DNA of 64,000 nt from Macrotis lagotis (lineage: Eukaryota > Chordata > Mammalia > Peramelemorphia > Peramelidae), in assembly GCF_037893015.1 (NCBI RefSeq), contig NC_133662.1:203294669-203358668 (forward strand). The letters are read 5' to 3'. The notes below the pieces were generated by a model, which saw only the letters and a program-made list of their open reading frames with translations, made no database searches and was not told where the DNA came from. Made by a program: the position numbers and the translations under genes. Below, in pieces: positions 24,446 to 35,432 of the stretch. The number at the start of each line of letters is the position of its first letter. Position 1 is the first letter of the stretch.

Positions 24446-25250
24446 TGGGAATATGGCCAGCTTCATCTTATTCGACAGCAGTTTTGTTCTTTAACCTTTT
24501 TTGCCCTTTCGAGCTTCCTGTTTTATGTCCAAATTTTCTATTTACCTCTGGTCTTTTCATCAGGAATCTTTGAAAGTCTCCTATTTCATTAAATATCCAT
24601 CTTTTCCCCTGGAAGAGAAGGCTCAGTTTTGCTGGAAAGTGGATTCTTGCCTGAATTCCAAGCTCCCTTACTCTTCGGAATATCTCATTCCAGGCCCTTC
24701 AGTCCCTTAATGTTGATGTAGCCAGGTCCCATATAATCCTTATTGTGGCTCTTTGGTATTTAAATTGTTTATTTCTGACTGTTTGCAGAATTTTCTCTTT
24801 TATCTGATAGTTTTGGAATTTGGCCACAACATTCCTTGGTGTTTCCATTTCAGGAGCTCTTTCCAGAGGTGATGTATCTGTTCTTTCAATAAGTATTTTG
24901 CCCTCTGGTTCCATGACATCAGGGCAATTTTCCCTCACTGAATCCTATAATATTAAGTCCTGGCTTTTTTTATCTTCAATATTTTCAGGAAGACCTATAA
25001 TTCTCAGGCTGTCCCTTCTCAATCTGTTCTCCAGGTCAGTGGTTTTACATTTTCTTCTATTTTTTGATCTTTTAGTTTTGTTTAATTGAACCTTGTTGAC
25101 ACATGAAGTCATTAGTTTCCACCGATTCCATTTTTTTAGAGAAGAATTTTCATTTAATTTTGCAACTCATTTTCCAGTTGGCCAATTATATTTTTGAAGG
25201 TGTTTTCCGTTTTCCCAATTGTGGTTTTGAGAGAATTATTTTAAAGTGAA
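24446..25250 (-). mobile_element. L1 LINE, antisense: ORF1 part of the copy split by the ERV
   Basis: Continues the antisense L1 of 8013-13454. The minus strand from about 25200 reads a coiled-coil region, then RRM and C-terminal domain (24699-24938 encodes 'PRNVVAKFQNYQIKEKILQ'), and reaches 'aataagatgaagctggcc' at the ERV edge. 'aaataagatgaaactggc' and the adjoining spacer are contiguous in the copy at 43.4 kb. Stops and frameshifts are present; the 5' end is truncated within ORF1. Confidence 0.85.
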
Positions 25251-25565
25251 TATTTCACAGTAATGACTCATATTGAGCTTGAAGGGCATTAATATTGTTA
25301 GATTTTTTCTGATAAATTTCTATCTAGCTATGCCTTTCTTCTACTGATGAAGCTAACATTTTAGAGTTATGAGGCTGAACATTTGATGTAATCACATAAT
25401 AAATGACCTTAAGACAATGAAATATAATGTAGCTTCACTTAGACATAAGATTTAATTGAAGATCTTAACTATGCTGCCCTTTATTATGAATTTCTTGATT
25501 TTGCTTCTCCTTAAAATTAAAACAAAATATTTAGAGAAAAAAATCTAGCCATGTTAGCAAAGTGA

Positions 25566-25737
25566 ATGTATAGTATAACAGAAAGACTATTAATTGAGGA
25601 TTAAGATGATGAGTTCAAATTCTAATTGATTTACTATCTGTGTGACCTTGAGCAAAACACTTAACCTTGGGTCTCAGTTTCTTCACCTGTAAAGTGAAGA
25701 AATGGGGTTCTTAGATTCCATCAAACTCTATACCTCT
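25566..25737 (+). repeat. MIR SINE
   Basis: MIR body: 'agttcaaattctaattg', 'ctgtgtgaccttgagcaaaa', 'ctcagtttcttcacctgtaa'. Old, diverged. Confidence 0.85.
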
Positions 25738-26031
25738 AAGAATATGTGAAACTTCTGATCTTACATTGCTCAGATGTTTTATGCAGTTTTGTCCTCCTGG
25801 TCTCTGTTCTCTTGTCTCAAATGAGGAGTTATCCCTTCTCTTTACCTTAGCAAACATCTCAGAAGCTCAGGTTATTCCTTTTGCTTCCCAACTTTTCCCA
25901 CAGATTATCCAGTCTATTATTTCTAATCTTTCCCTAATCTCTAATCTTGTACTATCTAATGACTTCTTCCCAATATCTGTCAATAAGTCTAGGCTTCTCT
26001 ATCCTCATTAAAAAAAGCCTCACTTGATCTG

Positions 26032-26606
26032 AACTTGTTATCATTCCTTTCCTCTCATTCATGCTGAGTCTCTGCAATCTGGTTTCCCATATCAACATTG
26101 TTCTCAAAGGGATATCTCCAAATTTATGAATGATATCTCTTTTTTTAAGGTTTTTGTAAGGCAAATGGGGTTAAGTGGCTTGCCCAAGTGTCTGAGACCG
26201 GATTTGAACCCAGGTACTCCTGACTCGAAGGCTGGTGCTTTATCTACTATACCACCTAGCCGCCCCTATAGCTATTTTTTAAAAATAAATCTTCGCATCT
26301 TAAATTGTTCATTATTGTTGAAGGGCTCTCTATCCTCTTTAGCTACCAAGTCTTGCAACCTCTGTGTCATGTCTACCTTCTCATTTTTTTTCTTAGATTC
26401 CAATATCTAATCATTTACAAAGACCTGAGGTTTCACCTTCATATGATCTCTCATATGTGTCTCCTTTTTCCCTTTGACACTGCTTCAATAACCTGTCAAT
26501 CTCCCTGCTTCCCATGCTTCTGTCTTTCCCTATGCCAGGTCATTCTCCATTTAGCTATTGAATTTATCTTTCAAAACTTCAGTTCTGATGGTCTCACACT
26601 CCTCTC
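26032..26606 (+). repeat. L2 relic, duplicated block copy 1
   Basis: L2-like noncoding sequence that recurs at 31354-31986 with high identity, including a SINE inserted at the same base. L2 identity comes from the continuation of the second copy into an L2 3' end at 32475. Confidence 0.7.
26145..26266 (-). repeat. tRNA-derived SINE, reverse
   Basis: Reverse SINE 'taaggtttttgtaaggcaaa' to 'ccacctagccgcccc'. It lacks about 25 bases in the middle that its duplicate at 31503 keeps. Confidence 0.85.
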
Positions 26607-28265
26607 ACTCTCATATTTTTTTTCCATATATGCCCTATCTGATTTTTGTCTTAATATGAAGTGGATAAATGAGTTTCCTTCCTTTTTTTCTTTTTGTGGT
26701 CATTGTGGAAATGGTATTATATTGGAAAAAAAGGTCAAGCATTAATTATAAAGTATATCAAGGTTGACCATCATCCCATATTGTTGTTAGGGTATACAAT
26801 GTTCTTCTGGTTCTGCCCATCTCACACAGCATTGATTCATGCAAATATTTCCAGGTTTTGCTGAAATCCCATCCCTCCTGATTTCTAATTAAACCTTAGT
26901 ATTCCATTACATACATATATCATAATTTGTTTAGCCATTCCTCAATGGACATCCCCTAGATTTCCAATTCTTTGCCACTACAAACAGAGCTGCTAAGAAT
27001 ATTTTTGTACTTGTGAGTTTTACCCTTTTTCATGATATCTTCAGGAAGACCAAGAAGTAGTATTGCTGAATCAGATGGTATGAATAATTTTATGGTCCTT
27101 TGGGAATAATTACAAATTCTCGAGTTACTTTAAATGGAATTTCTCTTTCTCTCACTTGCTCTCAGACTTTGTCATTCATATTAAGAAAAGCTGATAATTT
27201 ATGTGGATTTATTTTATATTCTGCTACTTTGCTGTGACTTTACTAAAATTTCTAATTGTTTCTAATATTTTTAGATGATTTATAGGGTTCTCTAACTATC
27301 ATTATGTCATCTGAAAAGTGAGAGTTTTTTTCTTTTTTCCCAATTCTAAATACTTAAATTTATTTTTCATCTCTTATTGTTGAAGCTAACATTTCTAATA
27401 AAATATTGAGCAGTAGTAATGATAATGGGCATACTTGTTTCAACCCTTATCTTATTGGGAATGACTCTAGCTAATCTCCACTACATATAATGCTTGTTGA
27501 TGGTTTCAGATAGATACTGATTATCATTCTAAGAAACAATACATTTATTCCTATGCTGTGTAGTATTTTTACAATGAATGGATTCTGGATTTTGTCAAAG
27601 TGTTTTTCAGCATCTATTGAGATAATTTTATGATTTTTGTTAGGTTGGTTATTGATGATTTATTTTGTGACAATTTTTATTTTCTGTCAATTATACTGAC
27701 ATTTTCCTATTAATGAAAAAACTCTGCAATCCTGTGATAAATCCTGCTTGGTCATAGTGTATTATCCCACAGATAACTTTCTATAACTGTTTTGCTAATA
27801 TTTTATTTAAGATTTTTGCATCTATATTCACTAGGGAAATCAATCTATAACTTTCTCTGTTTTGACTCTTCTTGGTTTAAGTATCAGCATCATATTGGTG
27901 TCATAGAAGGAATTAGGCAAAGTTCTATCTTCACCTATTTTTCCAAAAATGTTCATGTAGAATTGGAAGCAATCATTCCTTGAATGTTTGATAGAATTCA
28001 CTTGTGAATCCATATGGAACTGGAATTTTTTTTTCTTAAGGAGTGCCTTGATGACTTACTGAATTTCTTTTTCTGAGATAAGATTATACAGATATTTAAT
28101 TTCCTCTTCATTTTACCTGGGAAATTTATATTTTTATACGTATTCATCCATTTTAACTTAGATTATCAAATTTATTGGCATGCAATTGGTCAAAATAGTT
28201 CCAAATTTTTACTTTAATTTTCTCCGTATTGATGATAAGTTCACCGTTTTCGATCTCTTTGTTTG

Positions 28266-28412
28266 TTTTTTGTTTGTACATGGCAGTGGGGTTAAGTGAT
28301 ATTCCCTAGGTCACACAGCTAGGAAATTATTAAGTTTTTGAGGCTGGATTTGAACTCACTCCTTCTGACTCCAGGGCCGGTGCTATATTCACTGCATCAC
28401 CTAGCTGCCCCC
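28266..28412 (-). repeat. tRNA-derived SINE, reverse
   Basis: Contains 'catggcagtggggttaagtg' through 'actgcatcacctagctgccc', inserted in the antisense L1. Confidence 0.85.
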
Positions 28413-28465
28413 ACCTTTTTCATTTTTGATGCTAGTAATTTGGTTTTCTTCTTTTTCTTTTTTTT

Positions 28466-28615
28466 GGTTTTTTAGATTTTTCAAGGCAATGGGGTTAAGT
28501 GGCTTTTCCAAGGCCACATGGCTAGGTAATTATTAAGTATCTGAGGCTGGACCTGAACCCAGGCATTCCTAACTCCAAGGCCAATGCTCTATCCACTGCC
28601 CCACCTACCCGTCCC
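28466..28615 (-). repeat. tRNA-derived SINE, reverse
   Basis: Contains 'tttcaaggcaatggggttaa' through 'ccactgccccacctaccc'; separated from the preceding SINE by about 50 bases of L1. Confidence 0.85.
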
Positions 28616-29210
28616 TACTTTCTCTTTTTTAATGAAATTAACCAAAGGTTTATCAACTTTACTGGTATTTTTCATAAAACTAACTCTTGGTTTTATTTAT
28701 TAATTCAATAGTTTTATTGCTTTTGATTTTATTAATTTCTCTACGTTTTAGAATTTCTGATATCTATTTTTTTAGTATTTAATTGGGGCGTTTTAATTTG
28801 TTTTTTCTCTAACATTTTTAGTTGAATGCTTAGTTTGTTGATTTCTTCTTTTTTTCTCTTTTATTAATTTAAGTTTTTAGAGATATACTATATCCCCTAA
28901 TAACTGCTTTAGCTATATCCCATAAGTTTTGGTATATTTTCTCATTGTTGTCATTGTTTTGGATGAAATCATTAATTCTTTCTTTGATTTGTTGTTTGAT
29001 TCACTCATTCTTTAAAATGAGGTTATTTAGTTTCCAATTAGTTTTAGGTCTATCTTCCTATAGCCCATTATTTCAAGTGAGTTGTATTGTATTATGGTCT
29101 GAAAAGGAAGTACTCAATATTTCTGTCTTTTTGCATTTTATTATGAGGTTTTTCTGCCCTAGTTCACAGGCAATTTTTGTAAGGCACCACATAATGCAGG
29201 AAAAAAGGTA

Positions 29211-30103
29211 CAATATTTCCCCATGCATAAGATAAACTTTTTAAAAAAAAATAATTTGGATTCCAAAAGCTGGGAGCATCTTATTGTGAGGTTGTAGATT
29301 TTTTTACTTACATTTCCTGTTCTTTGTACTTGTTTTTGTGCCCATTGTTGTAGATTATGTTTACTTGAATTTCCCACATTTTTACACTTGTCTTTGTGCT
29401 CATTGTTTTGCATTTGTTACCAATATATTAGGTTATGTTTTGCCACATTCTGCCCAGAAATTACTCAGAAAAGATTTTCATACAGTTCTGAATTCAAGTT
29501 CAAAGTGATCTGGTTTGCAAAAGGGAATGGAAATCATGCTGCTAAGCATGTTTGGTCCTCCTCCAACTAAGATAACAATCTATAACTGGTTATGAGAAGA
29601 AGAAACCCTACTGAACTACTATAGCAGAAGAAAGCCATGAGAGGGAAGTCAGAAAAATAATCAGATTAAGAGAGGAAATGGGAGTTATGGATTAAAGAAC
29701 AAAAGGCAATTGGAATTCCTGTGCCCACAGAGATAGATCAGCATAAGCCAAGAATTGTTGATGAAAAAAGATGTTCCTCATTTCATAGGAGGACAGAATT
29801 GGTGCTTTAGTTTCATGTAACAAAATAAGCTAAGCATGTGTACAAGCACCTGACTTGCCAGGGATTTCTTATGTTCAAACACAGACCAGAGCAAAGGCAG
29901 GATTGCAGTCAGAGCCTCTCTTAAGACAGTGATTCATCATGGAATACAGATGGGGATAAGCTAACAGATGGAAATTCTGACAGTGATGAGGATTTATATG
30001 ACTTTTATGATCAATAAAGCTTAAGTTCGATAACTTTATGTAATATATTTTTTTTGAATTTTGAGCCCCCAAATTAAGGTGTGTCATACATGGAGAAATA
30101 TGG
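29211..30103 (+). mobile_element. pogo/Tigger-type DNA transposon remnant
   Basis: Flanked by TA on both sides (29209-29210 and 30104-30105) within an L1; the L1 reads through as 'aaaaggtatatacctttc' if the element is removed. Imperfect inverted ends: 'caatatttccccatgcataa' against 'ccatatttctccatgtatga'. A central frame reads 'YSSEFKFKVIWFAKGNGNHA', like the CENP-B-type DNA-binding region of pogo/Tigger (Tc1-mariner superfamily) transposases, and the end reads an acidic 'DSDEDLYDFYDQ'. At 893 bp the catalytic DDE domain is largely absent, and stops interrupt the rest. It cannot move itself. It post-dates the L1 it sits in. Confidence 0.8.
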
Positions 30104-30869
30104 TATATACCTTTCTATCCACTTTCAATTTTCTGCAAAGGTCTAAGTTTTCTCACATTCTATTTATATCGTTAACTTGATTCTTCTTTATGTTATGATT
30201 AAATTTATCTAATTCTGAGAGTGGGAATTTGAGGTCTCCAACCAGGAGAGCTTTCCTGTCTATGTTTTCCTCTGATTCATTCAACTTTTCCTCTAAGAAT
30301 TTAGATGTACCAGCTTGGTGCATACATTTTAGTATTGAAATTGCTTCATTGTCTATAGTAACTTTTAGGAGGATATAGTCTCCTTTCTTTTAATGAGATT
30401 TATTTTTGCAGCTGCTTTGTCAGAGATACTTCTTTCAATTCAGATAAAACATTCTGCTCCAGTCTTTTATTTTTAATCTGTATGTATTTCTCTGCTTCTA
30501 ATGTATTTCTTTTAAACAACATATTATAGGATTCTGCTTTTTAATCCACTTTGCTATCTGCTTATATTTTAAGGGACAGTTCATCCCACAATCAAATTCA
30601 TAATTACTAACTCTTTATTGTCCTCCATGATGTCTTCCCTCCTTTTTCTCCTTTTTTCAACTTATATCTATTCCGCAGTATTTTGTTTCTGAATACCACC
30701 TCCATCAGTATATTTTCCCCCTTCTTTCCAATTTCCCTCCCTATGTTTTTCCATTTTCCATTTGCCCCTTCTTCCTCCCCTTCCTTCTGTCAGTTTCTGT
30801 TTTTCTCACCCCACTTCCTTTCCCTTCTTAATGAAAGGTAACATAAGTTTCTAAACTCCCCTAAGAAGA

Positions 30870-30870
<1 letters not shown>

Positions 30871-30907
<37 letters not shown>
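30871..30907. repeat. (TG)n microsatellite
   Basis: Pure TG run in the L1 spacer. Confidence 0.95.
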
Positions 30908-30909
<2 letters not shown>

Positions 30910-31183
30910 ATCCCTCTTTGAGCCAAATCTGAAGAGAAAAAGATTCAGGCAATTCCCACCTCCTCCTCCCTTCTTCCCCTCCATTGCAATAGGTTCTTTG
31001 TACCTCTTCATGTGATATAATTTACCCCATTCAATATCCCTCTTCCACCTTTTTCTTTACTGTAGTCCCTTTTTAAAGTGAAATTATTTTTTAATCATTA
31101 CATCAGAGGCATAGATAATACGCAAGTGTCTATTACTTCTGGCTAAGTATATTCCCTCTTATAGAGTTACTATTCTCAAGAAT

Positions 31184-31353
31184 TGTGACTTTGCTAAAGT
31201 TTCTAATTGTTTCTAATAGTTTTAGATGATTTATAGGGTTCTCTAACTTTATCATCATGTCGTGATAAAAGTGAGAGTTTTTTTCTTTTTTCCCAATTCT
31301 AAATACTTAAATTTCTTTTTCATCTCTTATTGTTGAAGCTAACATTTCTAATA
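31184..31353 (-). mobile_element. Duplicated L1 RT fragment
   Basis: About 170 bases that repeat 27233-27403 with few differences ('agatgatttatagggttctc'), joined directly to the second L2 block. L1 sequence on its left is from a different part of the element. Confidence 0.75.
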
Positions 31354-31986
31354 AACTTGTTATCATTCTGTATCTTGAGGCTGTTTCCATTCAGTGCCTC
31401 CATTCCTTTCCTCTCATTCATGCCGAGTCTCTGCAATCTGGTTTCCCACATCAACATTCTTCTCAAAGGGATATTTCCAAATTTATGAATGATATCTCTT
31501 TTTTAAGGTTTTTGTAAGGCAAATGGGTTTAAGTGGCTTGCCCAAGACCACACAGCTAGATAATTATTAAGTGTCTGAGACCGGTTTTGAACCCAGGTAC
31601 TCCTGACTCCAAGGCTGGTGCTTTATCTACTACACCACCTAGCTGCCCCTATAGTTATTATTTAAAAATAAATCTTCACATCTTAAATTGTTCATTATTG
31701 TTGTAGGGCTCTCTATCCTCTTCATCTACCAAGTCTTGCAACCACTGTGTCATGTCTACCTCCTCATTTTTTTTCTTAGATTCCCATATCTAATCATTTA
31801 CAAACACCTGAGGTTTCACCTTCATACCATCTCTCATATGTGTCTCCTTTTTCTCTTTGACACTGCTTCAATAACCTGTCAATCTCCCTGCTTCCCATGC
31901 TTCTGTCTTTCCCTATGCCAGGTCATTCTCCATTTAGCTATTGAATTTATCTTTCAAAACTTCAGTTCTGATTGTCTCTCTCTCCT
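31354..31986 (+). repeat. L2 relic, duplicated block copy 2
   Basis: Direct repeat of 26032-26606, same SINE at the same site. It contains about 34 bases near its start that copy 1 lacks. Confidence 0.75.
31503..31649 (-). repeat. tRNA-derived SINE, reverse
   Basis: Partner of the SINE at 26145, so it was in place before the block was duplicated. Confidence 0.85.
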
Positions 31987-32475
31987 GCTTTACAAATTTC
32001 AATGACTTCCTACAACTTTGAGAGTCAAATATAAAATAATTTATTTAGTGTTCATAGTTCTTCATAACCTGGCTACCTATTCCCTTTGCAGCCTTTGTAC
32101 ACTTTTCTCTCTCAAGTTCTCTGTAACACAGTGATACTGGCTTCCTCAATATTCCTCAGAATAAACTTTTCATATCATGACATTGGGCATTTTTATCTAG
32201 TGGATATTTTTTATGCTTATATTTGCTTATATGCTCTCCTTATATTTGCCTAGTGGCTTCCCAAGAATCTCTTAAATCACAGGTCAAATCCCACCTCAAA
32301 CAAAAAATCTTTTCTAGACCCTCATTAAACCATTCTTTTTTTAAATTATTTCCCATTTATTCAGATTTTTTTCTATAAATTTTTCATATGTTAGACTATG
32401 AAATCATTGAATTCTTTGTAACATCCCTAGTATCTAAAATATAGTAGACATTTAATAAATGTTTGTTGATATGAT
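31987..32475 (+). repeat. L2 LINE 3' end
   Basis: Continues the second L2 block. Has the L2-like 'cataacctggctacctattc' and the 3' end 'agacatttaataaatgtttg' (compare the L2 consensus end). No coding potential remains. Confidence 0.65.
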
Positions 32476-33185
32476 TCTGGAGAAAATATAACCCAAAAAA
32501 GGCCAGGTAGGACATGAAACAATTGTTGTAAATGACTGACTCTGACCCAGAAAATAATTTTAGGGGTCAAAAAAGTTCATTTTTAATATTAGCAGGAGCT
32601 AAGGGAAAGAAAGGATAAAAGCAGTTGGATGACACTGATCTCCTAAAGGGCTTTTTAGCAGTAATAGCCAAGTCAACAACATCTCCAACAGAAGCCTCCC
32701 TCAAAGAATGAGTAGTAAGGAAAGGTATAGTAGCATGAGAATTCCTGCAGGATCACATTCACTAAGAGCAGGCTCAATTTACATGAAGAGAAGCAACTCA
32801 ACCTTGTAAAGGGGGTTTTAAGGAGTTGGAGTAGGGAAGCACATACATATGTAGGAGGGAAGGTAGCTCAAAGAGCAGAAACAAAGCAATGAGGAATATG
32901 TTGGTGAACAGCAATAATTCAAAGATTTAATCTTTTATGGCTAGGGCAAGGATCCATTGTTTTCTTGATAAGGACTTGTCCTTGCTTTGGAGGAACTAGG
33001 TACTTTATTAAAAGTTCATTGACTTCATCTCAATAACGTGAACAATGGAATGGGGGTAAGGGTGTATATTGCTTTCAGCAAGATTAAATGTAAAAATACA
33101 GTGTGAGTAACAGAGGAATCATAAATATCATAAAACATACTTTTGTCCATTTTTCCTCTACTTCAGATTGACTGATTGGCCTTTG
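32476..33185. other. Unannotated AT-rich sequence
   Basis: No repeat family, gene or long frame recognised. Confidence 0.6.
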
Positions 33186-33346
33186 GGTGGCAGTGTGGTA
33201 AAATAGAAAAGTAGTGTCTCTGGCACTAGTTGTCCTTTGAGTCTCTTAATATCTTGGTGCTGTAGTTTCCTCATTTACAAATTTAAAAGTTGGGGAGTGA
33301 TAATATCTGAATTCATTTCTAGACTTAAATCTATAATTCTATTAAA
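33186..33346 (+). repeat. MIR-like SINE, diverged
   Basis: Contains 'ggtggcagtgtggtaaaata', 'gtagtttcctcatttacaaa' and 'ctagacttaaatctataatt', the order of a MIR. Confidence 0.6.
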
Positions 33347-34425
33347 ATGTTATTGAGGAGTAAAATAGCATTGTTTGTACTTCTGGATCATTTGTGCTCT
33401 GGGGCTTTCTAAACTATTTCTCAGAAGGGGCATAATTTTATTGAATTGGTGAGTGGACAGTTTTAAGGTCAGCATTATTTCCCAAAGATAAAGCTTTTTG
33501 AATTTAATACCAATATTTTCATGTGGTAACATTAATTCCAGAATAAGTATTTGAATATGAATATATTAAAACAGATTGATATTCTAGAAATAAACCTGTA
33601 CTGATGGCTCAGATTCTCTTGAGGAAACCTTTATAGAATAAAAGAATTAGATTCTTATCCTTTGTTCTCAGTGAAGTTAGCAAAGAAGAATTGATTCATG
33701 TGAAATGAAAATCTGACTCATTATGATCAGGGAAGAAAAGGTATTATGATAATATCATTCACTGGCTCTGTTTGTCAATTCATTTCAAAAACAAATAATG
33801 AAACCTTATTCTAAGTCCATTAAAGGACTTTCCTATTCCTTCCTCTTAGATTGAAGGTTCTCAAAAGTTTATTCCAACAGGACATTCTGGAAAACAGATT
33901 TTGGAAAAGTTTTATTTATCTCAGTAACTACTTATTGGTCATTCAAAAACCCAGAAATTTCTCCTTCCATTCAACCTTTATTCTAAAGCTCTCTTCCCAT
34001 GTTCCCTTCCCATTGAATTCTACCACCCAATCTCTACAAATAATTGCACAACCACTTTGACTCTAAGAACTCTTCCTTCTTTCCTGAAGGTTGTGGTCTT
34101 GTTAACTTTTAGAAATCCAATTTGAGGACCAATATGATCATTCACACAATTTTAACAAAAAGGGAGTTGCCTACTGTAATACTCTCTATAAAATAGAACA
34201 TCAATGGGCTTTACCAATTTTCTTTCCTTTGTTTCCTAAGAAATACTTATCCTTGACTTTTGACCTGCCACTATGCCTCTAGCACATCAAGACCTAGCAG
34301 CTTCTCTGTGGTTATCTCCTTCAGACTATTAGGTATTGCCATCTGCTCTAAAGATGTACTCTAAGGATAAATGGACTATGATCTTGTTTGGCTAAGGTGT
34401 TAAGGGCCACCAGAACTTTCTCTCT
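33347..34425. other. Unannotated sequence
   Basis: AT-rich; only short chance frames. No recognisable element. Confidence 0.55.
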
Positions 34426-34562
34426 TATTTTTAGTTTCTCTGCCAATCATTGTATCTCCCAAATAGAATGTCAGCTCTTTGGGAGAAGGCAATGTCTATT
34501 TGTATCCTGCTTACTTAGCATAGTACTTAAATGCATAGTCAGCATTTAATAAGTTCTTTTTC
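34426..34562 (+). repeat. L2/CR1-type LINE 3' end, old
   Basis: Contains 'aatgtcagctctttgggaga', 'tttgtatcctgcttacttag' and 'gtcagcatttaataagttct', the typical order of an ancient LINE 3' end. Confidence 0.55.
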
Positions 34563-35314
34563 TTTTATTTAATGATTTATTCAACTAAGAGGCAAGTTAG
34601 TAAGCTTGAAGAGGATTATAACAAATTAGATGCCAATAAACAAGTGATTAATGATGCATCATTGTATTGTATAATAATTGTGATTGTATAAAAGTGATTG
34701 TATAATAAAGGAAAATCTTTGAAGTATATAACTTCTACACGTTGAGTAAAACATTGAAGAGCAAGATGTTAAATTGTCAAGAATCTGATTGATTTATTCA
34801 GAAGTCATATACTGTCTTTTGTACTATGTGCAAAGCACTCACCTGGATTCTTAACATACAAAGATCTATAATATAATCATTATGCTGAGGAAGTTTGCAT
34901 TTTTGCTGGAAGTAAATTCTTGGAATTGAGGTAAGTGAACAGAAAATACTTTATAGTTAAAAAAACATTAAAATTGGGAGAAATCAAGGAAACTTTATAA
35001 AAGAGATAGCATCTAACTTGTATGTTGAAATAAGATACAAATAATGTGGGAGAAATGAGTAAGGAGTCACTTCTGGGCATAACAAAGGGAAATACATGAA
35101 GTTTGGAAAGTACTATCAGTCTAAATTGACTAGAACATAGGATTCCTAAGGCAAATTTAAATAATTGAAGGAAGTTGAAATGATTTTGCAATTATAGCCT
35201 GTCTTTTATAAATAAAGACTGGAATAAGACTTCCAGATAAAATCCAGATAAAAACTTTTAGATTGAGGAATTTTCATTTTATTTTGGTAGTAATAGTTTC
35301 ATGATCTGGAAATT
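34563..35314. other. Unannotated sequence
   Basis: No recognisable element. Confidence 0.55.
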
Positions 35315-35432
35315 AGATAAAGAAATGGCAAACCAATCCATTATCTCTGTCAGAACAAAAACAAACAAACAAACAAACAACAAAACACAAATGTGTTCAT
35401 GAAAGTCAGACATGACTCAAAAATGACTGAAG
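35315..35432 (+). repeat. RTE-derived SINE tail (MAR1-like)
   Basis: Contains 'aaatggcaaaccaatccatt', 'tctctgtcag', a (CAAA)n run and 'gaaagtcagacatgactcaa', the usual end of marsupial RTE-linked SINEs. Confidence 0.65.

Larger units (their letters stand above)
26755..31183 (-). mobile_element. L1 LINE, antisense: ORF2 and spacer
   Basis: Minus-strand order: C/T-rich spacer (30.6-31.18 kb), endonuclease (30.1-30.5 and 28.95-29.2 kb), RT (27.2-28.9 kb), ORF2 C-terminus (26.76-27.1 kb, with 'ttgttgttagggtatacaatg' as in other copies). No 3' UTR and no ORF1. Interrupted by two reverse SINEs, a DNA transposon at 29211 and a (TG)n tract. Heavily mutated. Confidence 0.8.

Noticed and set aside
25766-26011. 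Frame resembling a small secreted protein
   Set aside because: No domain; lies beside L2/MIR relic sequence.
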